DNA from: JAJISK01 sp046759185
GTDB taxonomy: Archaea > Thermoplasmatota > Thermoplasmata > RBG-16-68-12 > JAJISG01
NCBI GenBank assembly: GCA_046759185.1
Contig: JBHIBO010000048.1
Coordinates: 1-8,618 of the forward strand
Direction: 5' to 3'
Length of the DNA: 8,618 nucleotides
Positions 5,772 to 8,618 of the stretch are shown here, one piece after another. Each line of letters opens with the position of its first letter. Positions within the stretch are counted from its first letter, which is position 1. The notes beneath the pieces are model-generated. The model had not been told where the DNA came from. It was given only the letters and a program-made list of their open reading frames with translations, and searched no databases. The translations under genes were made by a program, and so were the position numbers.

Positions 5772-8618
5772 CTATCCGTCCTCGGCTGGGGTCCGGTAGA
5801 CCAGATTGACGGCCCCCGTTCCCAAGGTGACAGGCTGGCCGACGATGACGTTCTCGGCGACGCCGTCCAGGTAATCCACCTCCCCCGTGACGGCGGCCTT
5901 GAGAAGGTGGTGGGACGTGATCTCGAAGGCGGCCCGGGCCAGCACGCTGGACTTTCGGCCCGAGATGCCGTGACGTCCGATGGCCTTCACATCGCCGTCG
6001 TTCGTCATCATGTCCGCCACGAGCATAATGTGACGGATGTCCACGGTCAGCCCCTGCTCGGCCAGAGTGCTGGATGCCTCACGCACGATGGCGTTTCGGG
6101 CGGCCTCCACCCCCAGGACCTCGTAGATCTCGGTGATGTTGTTGGAGTTGGTGCGCGTCGGGTCGACGTACGGGAGTTCCAGGGCCGCCGCGAGGTTGGA
6201 GCCCTCGGTGTAGATCACGTACTCCTCTCCCCGCCGGCGGATGATCGCCCGGTGCACGCCGTCGATCCCCTTGATCTTCGAGGTCTTGACGCTCTCCAGG
6301 TGCTTCTGGAGTCGCTTGTACGAGACCTGATCCGAGTCCATCACGTAGGCCTCGACCTTCCGTTCCTTCTCCCCCTCGGTCCGCTTGACCTTTTCCCGGC
6401 GCATCTTTGAGAGGGTCTTATCCAGGTCCTTCCAGGTGACCCCCCGACTCCGCATCTTCGCCTCGTTGGGGTACACGACGACTCGGTTGTTCAGGATGTC
6501 CGTCTCCGTGTCGGCGATGTCCTCCAAGTGGGTCATCTCGATCTCGGCCGCGTGCTGTCGCATTCGATCCAGGTCGTCCTTTCCGTCTTTGACGAAAATC
6601 TCCATTACGGGGGTAGAGGGGACCCGCCGGGCATCGACGATCTCGATGAGGCGGGGGAGCCCGAGGGTAACGTTCATCTCCGCGACCCCGGCGTAGTGAA
6701 ACGTTCGCATCGTGTTGTGGGTCACGACGCCCTGCGCTGTCGTGAACGTCTCCAGTCCTGGGACGGAGAGGTCATATACGGGCCTCTGCGGAGCCTCCAC
6801 CTCTTCAATCGCGACAATCTCGTCCCAGGTGACATCCTCGTCCGTGAGGCTCCGAAGCCAGGCCAGATCCTCTCTCACGTCGACTCCGGTCTCCCGGGCT
6901 CGATTCTCAAACTCCTGCACGTATCGTGCTAGGGTGGCACGGCCGATTCGTTGGCGTCGCGTGAAGTTGTTCACGTACCGCGTCCGGATGCCTAGCTTCA
7001 GGGCGAGATCACGGAGAATCGAGCCGAATCCGCTCACCATATCCAGGGCGTCATAAGTGTATCGACCCTGGGGCTCGGCACACAGGCGGTCAAGGCGTCG
7101 CCGCTTCTTCTCAGACTCGAAACCAATGGCATCCCGGAAGCGAGGGGCATAACGGCGGGGAATCCGGAGGGTGGTCTGCTTCCCCTCCTGGCCCTTGCTC
7201 GCGAGAATGTCAAGGCGGGCGAGGAGGAGAATGATACCGTCAATCAGCCTCTTTGAGTTGGAGCTAGCCCGGATCGCGCCTCGCTCGACGTTTACATTAC
7301 CGTCCCCGTCGAAGTAGGCCCTGAGGAGAGCCCCCACAAAGGCCCCTCCTCCCTGGAGCGCGAAGTCGGGGACCCGCTTCTTGTCAGACCCGGCACCACA
7401 GGCGACTCGGAAGAGTCCCGCGAGAAGCGCGGATCGGAGGTGAAGGTCATGGCCACGGGCGAACCCGCGATTGTTCTCGTACTCGCCGACTCCGATTCCC
7501 ATGCCATCCGCGGCGTAGCGTGTGCGTGTCACGAATCCTTCGTCTGCGTTGGAGATGTTCACATAATGGGGAGCTGGCCACCCCTCGGATAGATAGGCAC
7601 CCATGAGCCATCCTAGCGTCTCATCGAGTGGTAGGCGCTCGGGTAGGGCCACCCGACCTTGGTTTGGAGAGGTGTAGACGAATCCCTCTTCGATCTGCTT
7701 CTTCGGCAGGCCCCGGAGATGATAGCTCAAAGAGTCGGGGGCCACGGGAACCACGAAGTCCCGACCATATCCTTGACGCCATGCGGATCCCAAGTCACGC
7801 GCCTTCGCCAGCTCGCTCCCGTACCAATAGGCGTCCTTCGGGAGGAACGGCTCCAGCTCGACGTGGGAGACCTCCGAAACGGACCACCGCCGGAGGACCG
7901 GGATGCGCACTCCCAGGCGGAGGTCGCTTCCCCGGACCGGGACAATGGCTCCGTCGATTCGAGAGACAAAGGAGTGATTCGGAGTCGCCGTAATCTCCCT
8001 GCCCGTCCGCGTTCGCAAACGGAGGAGGCGCCCCCGATAGATATGGCGGCTCGCTGATTGGACGGGTTTCCAGACAATACGGGCGTCCGGGGTAAGGCTA
8101 GGGACCTCCAGCCCCGCATCTTGCGGGAGGTCTACCCAGTCCGTAGATCCCTCCTGGCTGACGGGGTGTTGATCCATGAGGGTGTCAACGAGCTCACCAA
8201 CAGGTACGACTCGAACCTGACCCCGCTTCCGGACGAGGACCTGCTCCTCGTGCGTGAGGCTCATCTGCGTCCCGGGTTCACCGATGGACTGGGCAGAGAC
8301 GATGCCGACGGACTCGTTCGGGTCGACAAGATGGGTGCCGTAGCGGTCCCATAGGTAGTCGACGACCTTCTCGAGGTCCACCTTCTTGAGCTTCAGCTTC
8401 TGGGCTCGGGCTGCCAGATCCCCAACGAGGGAGAGGGGCAAGTCCCGCTTCTTCGACTCGAGAATCTTAAGGACACGGCGCTCCCAGGTGGACGGCTCCG
8501 GAACCTTGGACGGGATTGTGAGACGGGGTCTGGGCTTCTTCCTGGCGGTCGTCTTCGCCGGCTTCTTTGTAGGCCTCTTGGTGGCCTTCTTGGCCGGTTT
8601 CTTGGCCGGTTTCTTGGC
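5772..8618 (-). CDS. rpoA2: DNA-directed RNA polymerase subunit A'' (Rpo1C), intein-containing, 5' end outside the window
   Basis: This is the C-terminal half of the largest RNA polymerase subunit; with A' it forms the clamp, trigger loop and jaw. Conserved extein parts are VDPNESVGIVSAQSIGEPGTQM just before the intein and, after it, TMRTFHYAGVAEMNVTLGLP, LGVEAARNAIVREAS, VDIRHIMLVADMMT and AIGRHGISGRKSSVLARAAF. The last 373 extein residues run from TTG 8441 to the TAG at 5772-5774 without the intein. The TTG at 8441 is the only start-type codon near the right edge, but the same frame stays open for 59 more codons to base 8618. These codons give a plausible helix (WERRVLKILESKKRD) joined to a strongly basic tail, so the gene is treated as partial. 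It is probably first of the visible cluster and ends two bases before rpl30e. Whether it is separate from A' or fused to it cannot be decided here. Confidence 0.95.
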   Translation of the reverse strand, partial: AKKPAKKPAKKATKRPTKKPAKTTARKKPRPRLTIPSKVPEPSTWERRVLKILESKKRDLPLSLVGDLAARAQKLKLKKVDLEKVVDYLWDRYGTHLVDPNESVGIVSAQSIGEPGTQMSLTHEEQVLVRKRGQVRVVPVGELVDTLMDQHPVSQEGSTDWVDLPQDAGLEVPSLTPDARIVWKPVQSASRHIYRGRLLRLRTRTGREITATPNHSFVSRIDGAIVPVRGSDLRLGVRIPVLRRWSVSEVSHVELEPFLPKDAYWYGSELAKARDLGSAWRQGYGRDFVVPVAPDSLSYHLRGLPKKQIEEGFVYTSPNQGRVALPERLPLDETLGWLMGAYLSEGWPAPHYVNISNADEGFVTRTRYAADGMGIGVGEYENNRGFARGHDLHLRSALLAGLFRVACGAGSDKKRVPDFALQGGGAFVGALLRAYFDGDGNVNVERGAIRASSNSKRLIDGIILLLARLDILASKGQEGKQTTLRIPRRYAPRFRDAIGFESEKKRRRLDRLCAEPQGRYTYDALDMVSGFGSILRDLALKLGIRTRYVNNFTRRQRIGRATLARYVQEFENRARETGVDVREDLAWLRSLTDEDVTWDEIVAIEEVEAPQRPVYDLSVPGLETFTTAQGVVTHNTMRTFHYAGVAEMNVTLGLPRLIEIVDARRVPSTPVMEIFVKDGKDDLDRMRQHAAEIEMTHLEDIADTETDILNNRVVVYPNEAKMRSRGVTWKDLDKTLSKMRREKVKRTEGEKERKVEAYVMDSDQVSYKRLQKHLESVKTSKIKGIDGVHRAIIRRRGEEYVIYTEGSNLAAALELPYVDPTRTNSNNITEIYEVLGVEAARNAIVREASSTLAEQGLTVDIRHIMLVADMMTNDGDVKAIGRHGISGRKSSVLARAAFEITSHHLLKAAVTGEVDYLDGVAENVIVGQPVTLGTGAVNLVYRTPAEDG
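6714..8261 (-). mobile_element. Intein with LAGLIDADG homing endonuclease in the RpoA'' trigger loop
   Basis: A 516-residue in-frame protein intron separates GEPGTQM from TMRTFHYAG. Removing it restores the universal polymerase sequence exactly. Splicing blocks: Ser1 in SLTHEEQVLV (block A, serine instead of the commoner cysteine), TATPNHSFV with Thr93 and His96 (block B), VYDLSVPGLETFTTA (block F, residues 495-509) and GVVTHN at the end (block G, His515-Asn516), followed by Thr as the +1 residue. Endonuclease: LGWLMGAYLSEG (216-227, acidic Glu226), a VPDF segment (297-300), and LLRAYFDGDGNV (312-323, acidic Asp320). Both LAGLIDADG helices keep their acidic metal ligand, so the nuclease may be active. 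The frame has no stop. The family normally splices itself post-translationally and spreads by cutting intein-free alleles. Similar A'' inteins are known in archaea, but relatives were not searched. Confidence 0.95.
8523..8618 (-). other. Histone H1-like Lys/Pro/Ala tail in the RpoA'' reading frame
   Basis: These 32 codons encode 12 Lys, 4 Arg, 6 Pro, 6 Ala and 4 Thr with no acidic or large hydrophobic residue (AKKPAKKPAKKATKRP, then TKKPAKTTARKKPRPR). The composition matches disordered nucleic-acid-binding tails like those of linker histone H1. The tail is joined by a short linker and a helix to the A'' core. It is in frame with rpoA2, with no stop and no ATG, GTG or TTG in between other than the TTG at 8441. 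It continues beyond the window. Confidence 0.8.
8583..8618 (-). repeat. 12-base tandem repeats encoding the AKKP units
   Basis: Read on the minus strand, GCCAAGAAACCG occurs twice in succession (8607-8618 and 8595-8606). A third, diverged unit, GCCAAGAAGGCC, follows (8583-8594). Each unit encodes Ala-Lys-Lys-Pro or Ala-Lys-Lys-Ala. The array reaches the window edge, so the copy number is unknown. Such units can expand or contract by replication slippage. Confidence 0.85.

Noticed and set aside
6714..8261. Foreign base composition of the intein
   Set aside because: Hand counts of short samples gave about 58% GC in the intein and 57-65% in the extein. The difference is too small and the samples too few to claim recent transfer on composition.
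8439..8441. TTG at 8441 as the rpoA2 start codon
   Set aside because: It has no convincing ribosome-binding site, and the frame upstream encodes a plausible helix and continues to the window edge. It cannot be fully excluded, so the gene is reported as partial instead.
8583..8618. Short repeats as a CRISPR or regulatory array
   Set aside because: The 12-base units are contiguous, without spacers, in frame, and encode AKKP repeats. They are coding tandem repeats.

Overview
The window is a gene-dense, GC-rich archaeal segment. The evidence is an archaeal-type RNA polymerase subunit A'' (Rpo1C) followed by ribosomal protein eL30 and a short two-KH NusA, together with a KsgA/Dim1 rRNA methyltransferase and a mevalonate kinase of the archaeal isoprenoid pathway. 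The gene content, including a histidine-degradation enzyme in a euryarchaeal-looking informational neighbourhood, would suit a Thermoplasmatota-like euryarchaeon. That lineage guess is an inference and was not tested.

Layout: two plus-strand genes fill the left quarter. These are mevalonate kinase (37-966) and imidazolonepropionase HutI (about 950-2227). They overlap by 17 bases, and both appear to start with TTG. They converge, with only 10 bases between stop codons, on a six-gene minus-strand cluster covering the rest. In transcription order the cluster is rpoA2 (runs off the right edge), rpl30e, nusA, ksgA/rsmA, an archaeal coiled-coil protein, and a sugar-nucleotide pyrophosphorylase with a left-handed beta-helix tail. 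Gaps inside the cluster are 2, 8, 28, 16 (or 31) and 3 bases, so it looks like one transcription unit, possibly with an internal promoter before the coiled-coil gene. No stretch over 300 bases lacks a gene.

The rpoA2-rpl30e-nusA order is the classic archaeal RNA polymerase/ribosomal arrangement. Usually rps12, rps7 and the elongation factors follow. Here the cluster turns instead to ksgA (ribosome maturation), a coiled-coil protein and a sugar nucleotidyltransferase.

Two features stand out. The A'' gene carries a full-length 516-residue intein with a two-motif LAGLIDADG endonuclease domain, placed exactly in the catalytic trigger loop (GTQM / TMRTFHYAG) and starting with serine rather than cysteine. 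The A'' reading frame also continues to the window edge without an ATG or GTG. It encodes a histone-H1-like tail (half Lys/Arg, the rest Pro, Ala and Thr, with no acidic residue), partly built from 12-base tandem repeats. This is either an unusual N-terminal extension or a linker in a fused A'-A'' subunit; the window cannot say which.
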